64,000 nt of DNA from a bacterium (GTDB lineage: Bacteria > Bacteroidota > Bacteroidia > Chitinophagales > Saprospiraceae), in the NCBI GenBank assembly GCA_024742755.1, contig JANSXW010000002.1, positions 1-64,000 of the forward strand. Direction: 5' to 3'. This document shows, piece after piece, positions 21,047 through 30,088 of the stretch (the first letter of the stretch is position 1; each line of letters opens with the position of its first letter). The notes under the pieces were generated by a model. It was given only the letters and a program-made list of their open reading frames with translations. It was not told the DNA's origin and did not search any database. The position numbers and the translations under genes were made by a program.

Positions 21047-22062
21047 ACCCGGGTAAGTTTAATAGGGTAAGTAAATCCGGCATTCCACTGCGCCACGTAG
21101 AGGTTCTCATCCTCATCCACACATACGTCGTGGGGGTGGGTGAAAATCCGCAGCACCTGATACATCGGCCGCAGCTGATCTTCTTCATAGACGGGTGCCA
21201 CGCCGCCCGGTGCCGAGACCAGCCGGTTCTGTTCGTCCAGGATGGAAACAAAGCCGGTACCACTGCTGCCATCGCCCGACCAGATCGTAGCCAGGTACAC
21301 ATTGGAGCCGTGCACCACAGGCCGGCAGATGTAGGCGCCGGGCAGATCGATGATCCCCTTAAGCTCGCCATCCATACCAAACCGTTTGAGCTGATTTTGC
21401 TGACGGGCGGTGATAAGTAATTCCGGTGCCTGCCCGCGCTGATCAATGCAGATGCCATGGGCGTTCAGGAACTGCGCCTCCCCTTCGCCTCTGCCGCCAA
21501 ACACATTCAGCAGCTCGCCTTTTTGATTGTAATGCATGATATACTGGCTTCCGTATCCATCGGCTATGTAGACATCGCCATTATCTGCCACAGCTGTTTC
21601 CGTGGGGATGTACCGGGAAGGCGAATCGTAGACCCCCGATGCTTTGGGATAGCCCCAGGCCCAAACCGTTCGGCCATCCAGGGTCGTTTTGATCACCTCA
21701 TGCCGTTCGGTATCCGTGATGTAAAGGAACTCCTCCCCTCCTTCATCTTTGAGGGTCAGACCGTGCGCGCCCGGAAACTCAGTGCCCCAGGCATCGAGAA
21801 GTTTTCCATCCCGATTGTAAATCAGGATGTTGTTGTGGGTATGGTTGGTCAGCAGAATAATTCGCCCCTGCTTGTCCTGTACCAGTTCATGGCAGTCTTT
21901 TACCGGGTAGAACTGTGCATTCAGCGCGCCCCAGTTGAGGTCGGCTTTATACTTAAAATCCCCATGCCCCAGTACCAGCTCACCCCGGCTCGTCCAGGAA
22001 ACCAGGCCCATGCCAGCTGCTGCCCAAAGGCTGTTTTTAAGAAATTCCCGTCGTTTCATCAT
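21043..22062 (-). CDS. NHL-repeat beta-propeller protein with twin-arginine signal
   Basis: 339 residues. The N-terminus KRREFLKNSLWAAAGMGLVSW is a twin-arginine-type signal. The rest is a six-bladed NHL-like propeller with recurring patterns: VQDKQGRIILLTNHTHNNIL, LYITDTERHEVIKTTLDGRT, VYIADGYGSQYIMHYNQKGE, VDEDENLYVAQWNAG. Similar proteins are annotated as peptidyl-glycine-monooxygenase-like or SMP-30-like, but I see no metal or catalytic signature to fix an activity. It overlaps the DUF1501 gene by 4 bp and the downstream gene by 4 bp, so it sits inside a tightly coupled operon. Export through Tat suggests it folds in the cytoplasm alongside the DUF1501 protein. Confidence 0.82.
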   Translation of the reverse strand: MMKRREFLKNSLWAAAGMGLVSWTSRGELVLGHGDFKYKADLNWGALNAQFYPVKDCHELVQDKQGRIILLTNHTHNNILIYNRDGKLLDAWGTEFPGAHGLTLKDEGGEEFLYITDTERHEVIKTTLDGRTVWAWGYPKASGVYDSPSRYIPTETAVADNGDVYIADGYGSQYIMHYNQKGELLNVFGGRGEGEAQFLNAHGICIDQRGQAPELLITARQQNQLKRFGMDGELKGIIDLPGAYICRPVVHGSNVYLATIWSGDGSSGTGFVSILDEQNRLVSAPGGVAPVYEEDQLRPMYQVLRIFTHPHDVCVDEDENLYVAQWNAGFTYPIKLTRV

Positions 22063-23540
22063 AATAGTATATCTTTTACCACATGCCCTTCCACATCAGT
22101 GAGGCGGAAGCGCCGCCCCTGATATTTGTAAGTCAGCTGCTCGTGGTCAATCCCCAGGAGGTGCAGCATCGTAGCCTGAAAATCGTGGACATGCACCGGG
22201 TTTTTAGTAATGTTATATCCAAACTCATCTGTTTCTCCGTAGACAATGCCGGGTTTGACACCACCACCGGCCATCCAGATAGAGAAGCAGCGGGGATGGT
22301 GGTCTCGGCCGTAGTTGGTATCCGTTAAAAGGCCCTGAGAGTAGTTGGTCCGCCCAAATTCTCCACCCCAAATGACCAGTGTATCCTCCAGCATACCCCG
22401 CTGTTTTAAGTCCATGACCAGCGCAGCGGAGGCCTGATCGACATCCTTTGCCTGCTTTGAAATATCAGAAGGCAAATTGTCATGATGGTCCCAGCCCATG
22501 TGATAAAGCTGTATAAACCGTACGCCTTTTTCCGCCAACCTTCGGGCAAGCAGACAATTGGACGCAAAAGTACCTGGTGTCATGGCATCCGGCCCGTACA
22601 TATTGTAAATATAGTCAGGCTCTCCTTCCACGCTCATCACTTCAGGCACGGAAGTCTGCATGCGGTAGGCCATTTCGTACTGCGCGATCCGGCTTTGGGT
22701 TTCCGGATCCTGCACTTCATCGTAGTACATACTATTCAACTGCTCCAGCTGGTCCAGCATTTTACGGCGCCCCTTTCTGCCAAGCCCTTCGGGATCGTTG
22801 AGGTAAAGCACCGGGTCCTGCGCCGCCCGGAACTGCACGCCCTGATGCAGGGAATGCAGGAAGCCATTGCCCCACAAGCGGGAGTATAGTGGCTGTTGCC
22901 CATTGGTCCGTCCTGTGCCCCGGGACAAGAGCACGGAAAAAGCAGGCAGGTTTTCATTGTCACTGCCCAGTCCGTAACTCAGCCAGGAGCCAATGCTTGG
23001 GCGCCCGGGCTGCTGAGAACCGGTTTGAAAAAAGGTGATGGCCGGGTCATGGTTGATCGCCTCCGTGTACATGGATTTAACGATGCAAAGCTCGTCGGCA
23101 ATCTTTGCAGTGTAGGGCATCAAGTCACTCACCCAGGCCCCGCTTTGTCCACGTTGCTGAAATGGAAAAAGAGACCCCACCAGCGGGAAGCTGTCCTGCC
23201 CGGCGGTCATCCCGGTCAGGCGCTGCCCCTGACGGACAGACTCGGGGAGGTCCTCTCCGCGCCGCTTTTGCAGCAAGGGTTTATAATCAAATAATTCGAG
23301 CTGTGAAGGGCCGCCACTTTGGAACAGGTAGATTATCCGCTTGGCTTTCGCCGGATGGTGGAGCGCTTGCAATACGCCTTCTATGCCCTGCCCGGTTTCC
23401 GTTATAATGCCTTTGTCATTGGCACGGAAGCAGCGCAGCCCGAGCAGTGAGCCCAAGGCAGCGGCACCAAGCCCTACGGCCGTTTTGGAGAGGAAAGCCC
23501 TGCGGTTCAGTTGTAAGGATCGCTCTTCGAAGGGATTCAT
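22059..23540 (-). CDS. DUF1501 family protein, copy A (alkaline-phosphatase-like fold, Tat-exported)
   Basis: 493 residues. Tat-type signal LNRRAFLSKTAVGLGAAALG. DUF1501 signatures: IIYLFQSGGPSQLELFDYKP, GSWLSYGLGSDNENLPAF, MGWDHHDNLP, VIWGGEFGRTNYSQG, GRDHHPRCFSIWMAGGGVKPG and VHVHDFQATMLHLLGIDHEQL. The fold is related to sulfatase/phosphatase enzymes, and the conserved His/Asp residues are kept. DUF1501 genes almost always accompany DUF1549/DUF1553 cytochrome genes in Planctomycetota, Verrucomicrobiota and some Bacteroidota; their substrate is not established. It begins 11 bp after the cytochrome gene. It is a close paralogue of 26018-27496: I count six differences in the first 120 or so residues. 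Confidence 0.92.
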   Translation of the reverse strand: MNPFEERSLQLNRRAFLSKTAVGLGAAALGSLLGLRCFRANDKGIITETGQGIEGVLQALHHPAKAKRIIYLFQSGGPSQLELFDYKPLLQKRRGEDLPESVRQGQRLTGMTAGQDSFPLVGSLFPFQQRGQSGAWVSDLMPYTAKIADELCIVKSMYTEAINHDPAITFFQTGSQQPGRPSIGSWLSYGLGSDNENLPAFSVLLSRGTGRTNGQQPLYSRLWGNGFLHSLHQGVQFRAAQDPVLYLNDPEGLGRKGRRKMLDQLEQLNSMYYDEVQDPETQSRIAQYEMAYRMQTSVPEVMSVEGEPDYIYNMYGPDAMTPGTFASNCLLARRLAEKGVRFIQLYHMGWDHHDNLPSDISKQAKDVDQASAALVMDLKQRGMLEDTLVIWGGEFGRTNYSQGLLTDTNYGRDHHPRCFSIWMAGGGVKPGIVYGETDEFGYNITKNPVHVHDFQATMLHLLGIDHEQLTYKYQGRRFRLTDVEGHVVKDILL

Positions 23541-23551
23541 GGTTCGTTTTT

Positions 23552-25906
23552 TTAGCCTCGGCTGATCGCCTCATCCAGGTTAAAGATAGCATTCGCAACC
23601 AATGTATAAGCAGCCATTTCGTGGGCCGGCAAAGTATCCGGCAACACAAAGGCTCCGGCAGAAAGGTAGGCTTCGGCCTCCTCTGCAGCGGTAGCGTAGA
23701 ATGCCCGTTCCGCTTCAAAATACCGGGTCAGTACCGACAGTTCCTCCTCATCAGGAAGGTCAGAAGTGACCGACCGGAACATATACGCAATTCGATCTGC
23801 CGCAGTAGAGCCGCCGTCATGCCAGGCCCTGAGGGCCAGGGCTTTGCTCGCCTCCAGTATCTGAGGGTCATTCAGCAGTAACAGCGCCTGAAGGGGGGTA
23901 TTGGTTTCCTGCCGCTTTACACTGCAAAGGTCACGGGAAGGTGCATCAAGGATCAGCATTCCCGGCGGTGGTACCGTACGTTTCCAGAAGGTATAAAGGC
24001 TCTTGCGGTAGCGGTCAGCCCCTTCACTCACCTGGTAACTGGCAGTACTGCCACCGCCTCCACCGGTCGTTTCTTCCCACAAGCCCTCCGGCTGATAGGG
24101 TTTTACGCTTGGGCCACCTACCTCTTTACTGAGCAGCCCGCTTGCTGCAAAAGCCTGGTCCCGGATCATCTCGGCTTTGAGGCGAAGGTGAGGTGCGCGG
24201 GCCAGCCATCTGTTCTCCGGGTCTTTGTCTGCGTGTTCCGGCCGGATGGCTGCCGATTGCTGATAAGTAGCCGAATGGACCATATAGCGGAGCATCGCTT
24301 TGACATCCCAGCCGTCTTCCCGGAATTTAATCGCCAGAAAGTCAAGCAACTCCGGATGCGTAGGCAGGGCGCCCTGATTCCCAAAGTCGTATGGCGTGGA
24401 TACGATACCTGTACCAAACAGCTGTTGCCACAACCGATTGACCGCTACCCGGCCCGTGAGAGGGTTTTCTGCAGAAAAAAGCCATTGAGCCAGCCCCAGC
24501 CGGTTGGCGGGAGCGCCTTCAGGCAGGGCAGGCAACTGCGCAGGTACCGCAGGGCCAACTTCTGCTGTGTGCTGATCATATTGCCCGCGGTTCAGGATGT
24601 AGGTCTTGCGCAGGCTTTCCTGTTCCTGCATCACCATCAAATCAATGTAGGGCAGCGTATCCCGGTTATTGATAAAGGTAACAACGCTGTCGATAGCCTC
24701 CTTCGATATGCGTACGGAAGGCTTCGGCGCGTAGCGGAAATCCTGTTCAAGCTGTCCGACAAAGCCTCTTTCCGGCAGGTTATTGAAAAATGCAAAGAGG
24801 CTGAAGTAGTCCTTTTGACTAATGGGGTCGTATTTGTGGTCGTGGCAGCGGGCGCACTCCATGGTCAGCCCCAGAAACGCAGTACCCAATGTTTGTGCAC
24901 GGTCTGCAACGTACTCCACCCGGTACTCTTCATCGATGACCCCAACCTCAGCTGTGATTTTATGGTTGCGGTTGAAACCAGTGGCAATTTGCTGTTCCAG
25001 CGTCGGCTCCGGCAATAAATCTCCGGCCAGCTGCCAGGTGACAAACTGATCATAAGGCATATTCTGCTCGAAGGCATGTATGACCCAGTCGCGCCAGGGC
25101 CACATCACCCGCTCGAAATCATTTTGGTATCCATGCGTATCGGCATACCTCGAAATATCCATCCAGTCCAGGGCCATGCGCTCTGCATAGGCGGCGGAAT
25201 TCAGAAAGGTATCGACCAGACGAGACCAGGCATCGGGGCGGTCATCCGCGATAAAGGCCTCCACTTCTTCCAGGCTGGGCGGCAACCCGCGCAGATCAAA
25301 GGAAAGACGGCGGATGAGCTTGGTTTTTTCTGCTTGGGAAGAGGGTTCCAACCCTTGTTCGATCTGTTTTGCACGGATGAAGTGATCAATTTCATTAACT
25401 GCCCAGCCTGCTCCTTCACCCGGTACTTCAGGCATTTCCGGCTGGAGGAACGCCCAGTGCTTTTTCCACGCTGCCCCCTGCTCTACCCAGCGGCGCAGCA
25501 GCGCTTTCTCGTGTTCGGTAAGGGTCAGGTTAGACTCTGGTGGCGGCATGATTTCCTGCGGGTCATTGGTGTAAATCCGCTGAATGAGCGTGCTCTGCTC
25601 CGGGTCGCCCGGCACCAGTGCGAAGTGGTCCGGCCCTTTGCCCAATGCCGCAAAGGCGTGGGCCTCCGTATGCAGCCCCAGCCCGCCTTCACGGGTCGCC
25701 TCGTCCGGGCCATGGCATTTGAAGCATCGGTCGGAAAGAATGGGTTTGATATGGAAATTAAAATCCACTACTTCAGGCAGTATTTCCAAAGAGGAATCCG
25801 CTGCTGTGGGAGCCTCCGAACAGCTGGCCGCCAAAAAGGCAAGTGCGAAAAACAGCCCGGTGTTTTTAATGCTCCACGCTTCCTTGGTTTGCTTTATTGC
25901 TTTCAT
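23552..25906 (-). CDS. Planctomycete-type cytochrome / DUF1549 / DUF1553 lipoprotein, copy A
   Basis: 784 residues from the ATG at 25906. An in-frame TTG at 25921 would add five residues, but the ATG gives a clean lipoprotein signal (LFFALAFLAASC). The first heme motif is Cys61-x-x-Cys64-His65 (SDRCFKCHGPDE). MPPPESNLTLTEHEKALLRRWVEQGAAWK belongs to the cytochrome-like domain. DUF1549 follows (FIRAKQIEQGL; LSFDLRGLPPSLEEVEAF; ADTHGYQNDFER), with a second CxxCH near residue 348 (ECARCHDHKYDPIS). DUF1553 includes TGRVAVNRLWQQLFGTG and the segment around QTNTPLQALLLLNDP. Predicted outer-membrane or periplasmic lipoprotein acting with DUF1501. First gene of a five-gene operon; a 14-bp palindrome lies 18 bp upstream of the ATG. 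Confidence 0.92.
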   Translation of the reverse strand: MKAIKQTKEAWSIKNTGLFFALAFLAASCSEAPTAADSSLEILPEVVDFNFHIKPILSDRCFKCHGPDEATREGGLGLHTEAHAFAALGKGPDHFALVPGDPEQSTLIQRIYTNDPQEIMPPPESNLTLTEHEKALLRRWVEQGAAWKKHWAFLQPEMPEVPGEGAGWAVNEIDHFIRAKQIEQGLEPSSQAEKTKLIRRLSFDLRGLPPSLEEVEAFIADDRPDAWSRLVDTFLNSAAYAERMALDWMDISRYADTHGYQNDFERVMWPWRDWVIHAFEQNMPYDQFVTWQLAGDLLPEPTLEQQIATGFNRNHKITAEVGVIDEEYRVEYVADRAQTLGTAFLGLTMECARCHDHKYDPISQKDYFSLFAFFNNLPERGFVGQLEQDFRYAPKPSVRISKEAIDSVVTFINNRDTLPYIDLMVMQEQESLRKTYILNRGQYDQHTAEVGPAVPAQLPALPEGAPANRLGLAQWLFSAENPLTGRVAVNRLWQQLFGTGIVSTPYDFGNQGALPTHPELLDFLAIKFREDGWDVKAMLRYMVHSATYQQSAAIRPEHADKDPENRWLARAPHLRLKAEMIRDQAFAASGLLSKEVGGPSVKPYQPEGLWEETTGGGGGSTASYQVSEGADRYRKSLYTFWKRTVPPPGMLILDAPSRDLCSVKRQETNTPLQALLLLNDPQILEASKALALRAWHDGGSTAADRIAYMFRSVTSDLPDEEELSVLTRYFEAERAFYATAAEEAEAYLSAGAFVLPDTLPAHEMAAYTLVANAIFNLDEAISRG

Positions 25907-25923
25907 AATTATGAATATCAATA

Positions 25924-25937
25924 CTAAATCGGTTTAG
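25924..25937. promoter_or_regulatory. Candidate operator palindrome upstream of cassette A
   Basis: CTAAATCGGTTTAG, an inverted repeat with CTAAA/TTTAG arms, 18 bp upstream of the ATG of the first cytochrome gene. It differs by one base from the perfect palindrome upstream of the paralogous gene (29910-29923). Its size and the central CG resemble operators of LacI-family regulators. Which regulator binds is not shown. Confidence 0.6.
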
Positions 25938-26017
25938 CAACTGGGCACAATCCAGAGGTGCGATCTCTGCCCTACACTTACCCGGCAGGATGCATGAGGA
26001 CACGCTCAATCAATAGA

Positions 26018-27496
26018 TCAAGCGAGCAAATCCTTCACCACATGCCCTTCCACGTCCGTCAGGCGGAAGCGCCGCCCCTGATACTTGTAGGTCAGCTGCT
26101 CGTGGTCGATGCCCAGCAGGTGCAGCATCGTAGCCTGAAAATCGTGGACATGTACCGGATTTTCGGTGATGTTGTAGCCAAAGTCATCCGTTTCTCCGTA
26201 GACGATCCCGGGCTTAATGCCGCCACCCGCCATCCACATCGTGAAGCAACGGGGGTGGTGATCACGGCCGTAGTTGGTATCCGTAAGCGTCCCCTGTGAG
26301 TAATTGGTGCGCCCGAACTCTCCGCCCCAGATGATCAGGGTGTCATCGAGCATCCCGCGCTGTTTCAGGTCCATCACGAGTGCAGCCGATGCCTGATCCA
26401 CATCTTTGGCTTGTTTGGCAATGGCGGTGGGCAGATTCTCATGCTGATCCCAACCCATGTGGTAGAGCTGAATGAAACGAACACCCTTTTCAGCTAGCCG
26501 CCTGGCCAGCAGGCAATTGGCCGCGTAGGTCCCGGGCGTCATGGCATCCGGGCCGTACATCTGGTAAATATAGTCCGGCTCGTCCTCCACGCTCATCACA
26601 TCGGGCACGGAAGTCTGCATGCGGTAAGCCATCTCGTACTGCGCGATTCGGCTCTGAATTTCCGGGTCCTGTGTTTCTTCGTGGTGCATGCTGTTGAGGG
26701 CTTCCAGCTTATCGAGCATTTTCCGGCGGCCGGAACGCCCCAGCCCTGCCGGGTCATTGAGGTAAAGCACCGGATCCTTCGCTGCCCGGAACTGCACGCC
26801 CTGATGCAGGGAATGCAAAAAGCCATTGCCCCACAAGCGGGAGTAGAGCGGCTGTCCGTTGGGGCGCCCGGTGCCCCGGGACAGAAGTACCGTAAAGGCG
26901 GGCAGGTTCTCATTGTCACTGCCCAAACCATAGCTTAGCCAGGAGCCAATACTTGGCCGCCCCGGCTGCTGAGAACCGGTTTGGAAAAAGGTGATAGCCG
27001 GGTCGTGGTTGATCGCCTCCGTGTACATGGACTTTACGATGCACAGCTCGTCGGCAATCTTAGCGGTATAGGGCAACAAATCACTAATCATCGCACCGCT
27101 TTGCCCATGCTGTTGAAAGCCGAACTGAGAGCCTACCAGCGGGAAGCTGTCCTGCCCGGAGGTCATACCGGTCAGGCGCTGCCCCTGCCGGACGGATTCC
27201 GGCAGGTCCTCGCCTCGCCTTTGTTGCAGCAGGGGTTTGTAATCAAACAATTCGAGCTGTGAAGGCCCGCCACTTTGGAACAGGTAGATAATCCGCTTGG
27301 CTTTCGCCGGATGGTGCAGCGCTTTCAGTACGCCTTCTATCCCTTGCCCGGCATCCGTGATGATGCCCTTGTCATTGGCACGGAAGCAGCGCAGCCCGAG
27401 CAGAGAGCCCAGTGCGGCAGACCCAAGCCCTACGGCCGTTTTGGAGAGGAAAGCACGGCGGTTCAGTTGTAAGGATCGTTCTTCGAATGGATTCAT
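26018..27496 (-). CDS. DUF1501 family protein, copy B
   Basis: 492 residues, nearly identical in sequence and layout to 22059-23540. It has the same Tat signal (LNRRAFLSKTAVGLG) and the same DUF1501 motifs (FQSGGPSQLELFDYKP, MGWDQHENLP, IIWGGEFGRTNYSQG, HPRCFTMWMAGGGIKPG, VHVHDFQATMLHLLG). No residue expected to be essential is visibly lost, so both copies look functional. It starts 12 bp after the partner cytochrome gene and ends the short operon. About 80 bp separate its stop from the palindrome of cassette A. Unlike copy A it has no NHL gene behind it. Confidence 0.92.
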   Translation of the reverse strand: MNPFEERSLQLNRRAFLSKTAVGLGSAALGSLLGLRCFRANDKGIITDAGQGIEGVLKALHHPAKAKRIIYLFQSGGPSQLELFDYKPLLQQRRGEDLPESVRQGQRLTGMTSGQDSFPLVGSQFGFQQHGQSGAMISDLLPYTAKIADELCIVKSMYTEAINHDPAITFFQTGSQQPGRPSIGSWLSYGLGSDNENLPAFTVLLSRGTGRPNGQPLYSRLWGNGFLHSLHQGVQFRAAKDPVLYLNDPAGLGRSGRRKMLDKLEALNSMHHEETQDPEIQSRIAQYEMAYRMQTSVPDVMSVEDEPDYIYQMYGPDAMTPGTYAANCLLARRLAEKGVRFIQLYHMGWDQHENLPTAIAKQAKDVDQASAALVMDLKQRGMLDDTLIIWGGEFGRTNYSQGTLTDTNYGRDHHPRCFTMWMAGGGIKPGIVYGETDDFGYNITENPVHVHDFQATMLHLLGIDHEQLTYKYQGRRFRLTDVEGHVVKDLLA

Positions 27497-27508
27497 TGGT
27501 CCGTTTTT

Positions 27509-29839
27509 TTAGCCACGAGTGATCGCCTCGTCCAGGTTAAAAATAGTGTTCGCCACCAGGGTGTAGGCCGCCATATCTGCCAGGGGCAAGGTATCCGGCA
27601 AGGTGTAAGACCCCACCGACAGGTAAGACTTTGCCTCTTTTTGCTTTTCCGTGTAAGCCGCCCGCTCATCTTCAAAGTAATCCAGCAGCAATTGCAGCTC
27701 TGCTTCTTCCGGGCTTGCAGAAGTGACCGCCCGGAACATGTAAGCAATCCGCTCCGCAGCATCTGCCCCACCCTGTTCCCAGGCTTGCAGTGCCAGCGCT
27801 TTGCTGGCTTCGAGCACCTGTGGGTCATTGAGCAGCAGCAATGCCTGCAGGGGCGTATTGGTCTCCTGCCGCTTGACCGAGCAGAGGTCACGGGACGGGG
27901 CATCCATGATGAGCATACCGGGCGGGGGGACTGTACGTTTCCAGAAGGTGTACAAGCTTTTGCGGTAGCGGTCGGGGCCCTCGCTGACCATATAGCGGGC
28001 CGTGCTTCCCCCACCGCCCCCGGTCGTTTCTTCCCACAACCCTTCCGGCTGATAAGGTTTCACGCTCGGGCCGCCTACTTCTTTGTTGAGCAATCCACTG
28101 ACTGCAAAAGCCTGATCCCGGATCATCTCTGCTTTGAGCCTCAGGCGGGGCGCTCGGGCCAGCCAGCGGTTTTCGGGGTCCTGCTCCAGCAGCTCCGGGC
28201 TGGCTGCCGCAGTTTGCTGATAGGTGGCCGAAAGCGCCATATAGCGGAGCATCGCTTTGACATCCCAGCCCTCTTCCCGGAATTTAATCGCCAGAAAGTC
28301 CAGCAACTCCGGGTGCGTAGGCAAAGCCCCCTGATTCCCAAAATCAAAAGGGGTGGCTACAATGCCCGTGCCGAAGAGTTGCTGCCACAGCCGGTTTACC
28401 GTAACCCGGGCGGTCAGGGGGTTCTCCGGCGCAAACAACCACTGCGCCAGGCCCAGGCGGTTGTTGGGCGCGCCTTCGGGAATTGGCGGAAGCTGCTCGG
28501 GCACGGCAGGCTGTACCTCGTCCCCGTACTGATCGTATTTGCCCCGGTTGAGGATATAGGTCTTGCGGGGTTCTTCCTGCTCTTCCATCACCATCAGGTC
28601 AATGTACGGCAGGCTGTCCCGGTTGTTAATGAAGGTGACGATACCCTCTATCTCTTCCTGCGTAATCCGGACCGAAGGCTTGGGCGCATAGCGGAAGTTC
28701 TGATTGAGCTCGCCCACAAATCCTTTCTCCGGAACGGTATTGAAATAGCCAAACAGGCTGAAGTAATCTTTTTGGCTTATAGGGTCGTACTTATGATCGT
28801 GACATTTGGCACACTCCATGGTCAGCCCCAGAAAGGCCGTGCCCAGGGTCTGTGCCCGGTCGGCCACGTACTCCACCCGGTATTCCTCATCAATGACGCC
28901 TCCTTCAGCGGTTATTTTATGGTTGCGGTTAAAGCCGGTGGCAATGCGCTGCTCGAGGGTGGGCTCCGGCAGCAGGTCGCCTGCCAGCTGCCAGGTGACG
29001 AATTGATCGTAGGGCATATTTTCCTGAAAAGCATGAATGACCCAATCGCGCCAGGGCCACATCACCCGCTCAAAATCATCCTGATAGCCGTGGGTGTCCG
29101 CATACCGGGCGATGTCCATCCAGTCAAGGGCCATGCGCTCCGCATAGGCAGTAGAGTTGAGAAAAGTATCCACCAGGCGCGCCCAGGCATCCGGGCGGCC
29201 GTCATTGAGGAAGGCTTCGATTTCCTCCAGCGTAGGCGGCAGCCCGCGCAAGTCAAAGGACAGACGGCGGATGAGCTTGGCTTTTTCTGCCTTTGGAGAA
29301 GGTTGCAGCCCCTGTTCCTGCAGTTTGGCATAAACAAAGTGATCGATTTCATTCTGCGCCCAGCCCGCCCCTGCCCCGGGCACTTCAGGCATTTCCGGAG
29401 GCAGGAACGCCCAGTGCTTTTTCCACGCTGCCCCCTGCTCCACCCACCGGCGCAGCAGCGCTTTTTCGTGGTCGGTAAGGGTCAGGTTCGACTCCGGTGG
29501 CGGCATGATTTCCTGTGGGTCATCGGTGTAAATCCGCTGTATAAGGGTACTCTGCTCCGGATTGCCCGGCACCAGGGCGTAGTGGTCCTGCGCCTTGCCC
29601 AAGGCAGCAAAAGCATGCGCCTCCGTATGCAGACCGAGTCCAGCTTCCCGGGTGGCTTCGTCCGGCCCGTGGCATTTGAAGCAGCGGTCGGACAGAATAG
29701 GCTTGATGTGGAAGTTGAAATCCACTACTTCGGGCAGGGTGGCGGCTGCCAGCGTTGGGTCTGCAGTGGACGCTTGCTCACAGCTGAAAAACAGGGCGAT
29801 GCAAAAAACAGCAAAGCAACAGGATTTCAATGTTGACAT
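27509..29839 (-). CDS. Planctomycete-type cytochrome / DUF1549 / DUF1553 lipoprotein, copy B
   Basis: 776 residues. Lipoprotein signal MSTLKSCCFAVFCIALFFSC with the acylated Cys at 20. First heme site Cys53-x-x-Cys56-His57 (DRCFKCHGPDEATREAGL). The cytochrome-like region, DUF1549 (ADTHGYQDDFERVMWPWRDW) and DUF1553 (TARVTVNRLWQQLFGTG) run in the same order as in copy A, and the second CxxCH is kept (ECAKCHDHKYDPIS). Most of the difference from copy A is in the signal peptide and scattered surface positions. Expected to work with the DUF1501 protein 12 bp downstream. A perfect 14-bp palindrome lies about 70 bp upstream of the ATG. The long plus-strand ORF over this gene is an antisense shadow. 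Confidence 0.92.
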   Translation of the reverse strand: MSTLKSCCFAVFCIALFFSCEQASTADPTLAAATLPEVVDFNFHIKPILSDRCFKCHGPDEATREAGLGLHTEAHAFAALGKAQDHYALVPGNPEQSTLIQRIYTDDPQEIMPPPESNLTLTDHEKALLRRWVEQGAAWKKHWAFLPPEMPEVPGAGAGWAQNEIDHFVYAKLQEQGLQPSPKAEKAKLIRRLSFDLRGLPPTLEEIEAFLNDGRPDAWARLVDTFLNSTAYAERMALDWMDIARYADTHGYQDDFERVMWPWRDWVIHAFQENMPYDQFVTWQLAGDLLPEPTLEQRIATGFNRNHKITAEGGVIDEEYRVEYVADRAQTLGTAFLGLTMECAKCHDHKYDPISQKDYFSLFGYFNTVPEKGFVGELNQNFRYAPKPSVRITQEEIEGIVTFINNRDSLPYIDLMVMEEQEEPRKTYILNRGKYDQYGDEVQPAVPEQLPPIPEGAPNNRLGLAQWLFAPENPLTARVTVNRLWQQLFGTGIVATPFDFGNQGALPTHPELLDFLAIKFREEGWDVKAMLRYMALSATYQQTAAASPELLEQDPENRWLARAPRLRLKAEMIRDQAFAVSGLLNKEVGGPSVKPYQPEGLWEETTGGGGGSTARYMVSEGPDRYRKSLYTFWKRTVPPPGMLIMDAPSRDLCSVKRQETNTPLQALLLLNDPQVLEASKALALQAWEQGGADAAERIAYMFRAVTSASPEEAELQLLLDYFEDERAAYTEKQKEAKSYLSVGSYTLPDTLPLADMAAYTLVANTIFNLDEAITRG

Positions 29840-30088
29840 TTCGGATGGCTTTTTTGACTTAGACAGCGATGCTTTGGCAGCATCATTGGATTCCGGTCTT
29901 TAATTTTTACTAAACCGGTTTAGCATTTAATCAAAAATAGGAAATTTACCGATGCTCCCAAAGAAATTTCGAAAAATTAAATGAGATTTGTCATCCTTGC
30001 TGCAGCGTAATGATGCAGTAGCCGGAGGGAGTTGCCAGGTTGGGGTTGATTCTTTCAGAAAATTTGTTGATAAGACCGTGGAGGTCTG
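29840..30088. other. Intergenic region upstream of cassette B
   Basis: 249 bp between the start of copy B and the stop of the sulfatase gene, which is upstream on the same strand. It holds the palindrome at 29910-29923 and AT-rich sequence around 29925-29985 that could contain a minus-strand promoter (TTTTTG near 29936). No gene and no clear terminator for the sulfatase operon seen. Confidence 0.4.
29910..29923. promoter_or_regulatory. Candidate operator: perfect palindrome upstream of cassette B
   Basis: CTAAACCGGTTTAG reads the same on both strands over all 14 bases. It is about 70 bp upstream of the copy-B start and matches the site upstream of copy A at 13 of 14 bases. Conservation in two otherwise different upstream regions supports a shared transcription factor, most likely LacI-like. 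Confidence 0.65.

Larger units (their letters stand above)
23552..29839. repeat. Tandem duplication of the cytochrome-DUF1501 gene pair
   Basis: Copy A is 22059-25906 and copy B is 26018-29839, in the same orientation and gene order, with 11- and 12-bp gaps inside the pairs and an equivalent upstream palindrome. Long stretches of DNA match between copies (for example around 23040 and 26990). The signal peptides and intergenic DNA have diverged, so the duplication is not brand new. Confidence 0.85.

Noticed and set aside
25907-25921. TTG start for cytochrome copy A
   Set aside because: The ATG at 25906 starts directly before the lipoprotein signal; the extra five residues do not improve it.
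27641-29836. 731-codon plus-strand open frame opposite cytochrome copy B
   Set aside because: The minus-strand gene has clear heme and DUF1549/DUF1553 motifs and a close paralogue. The opposite frame has no recognisable domain and is a by-product of codon use.
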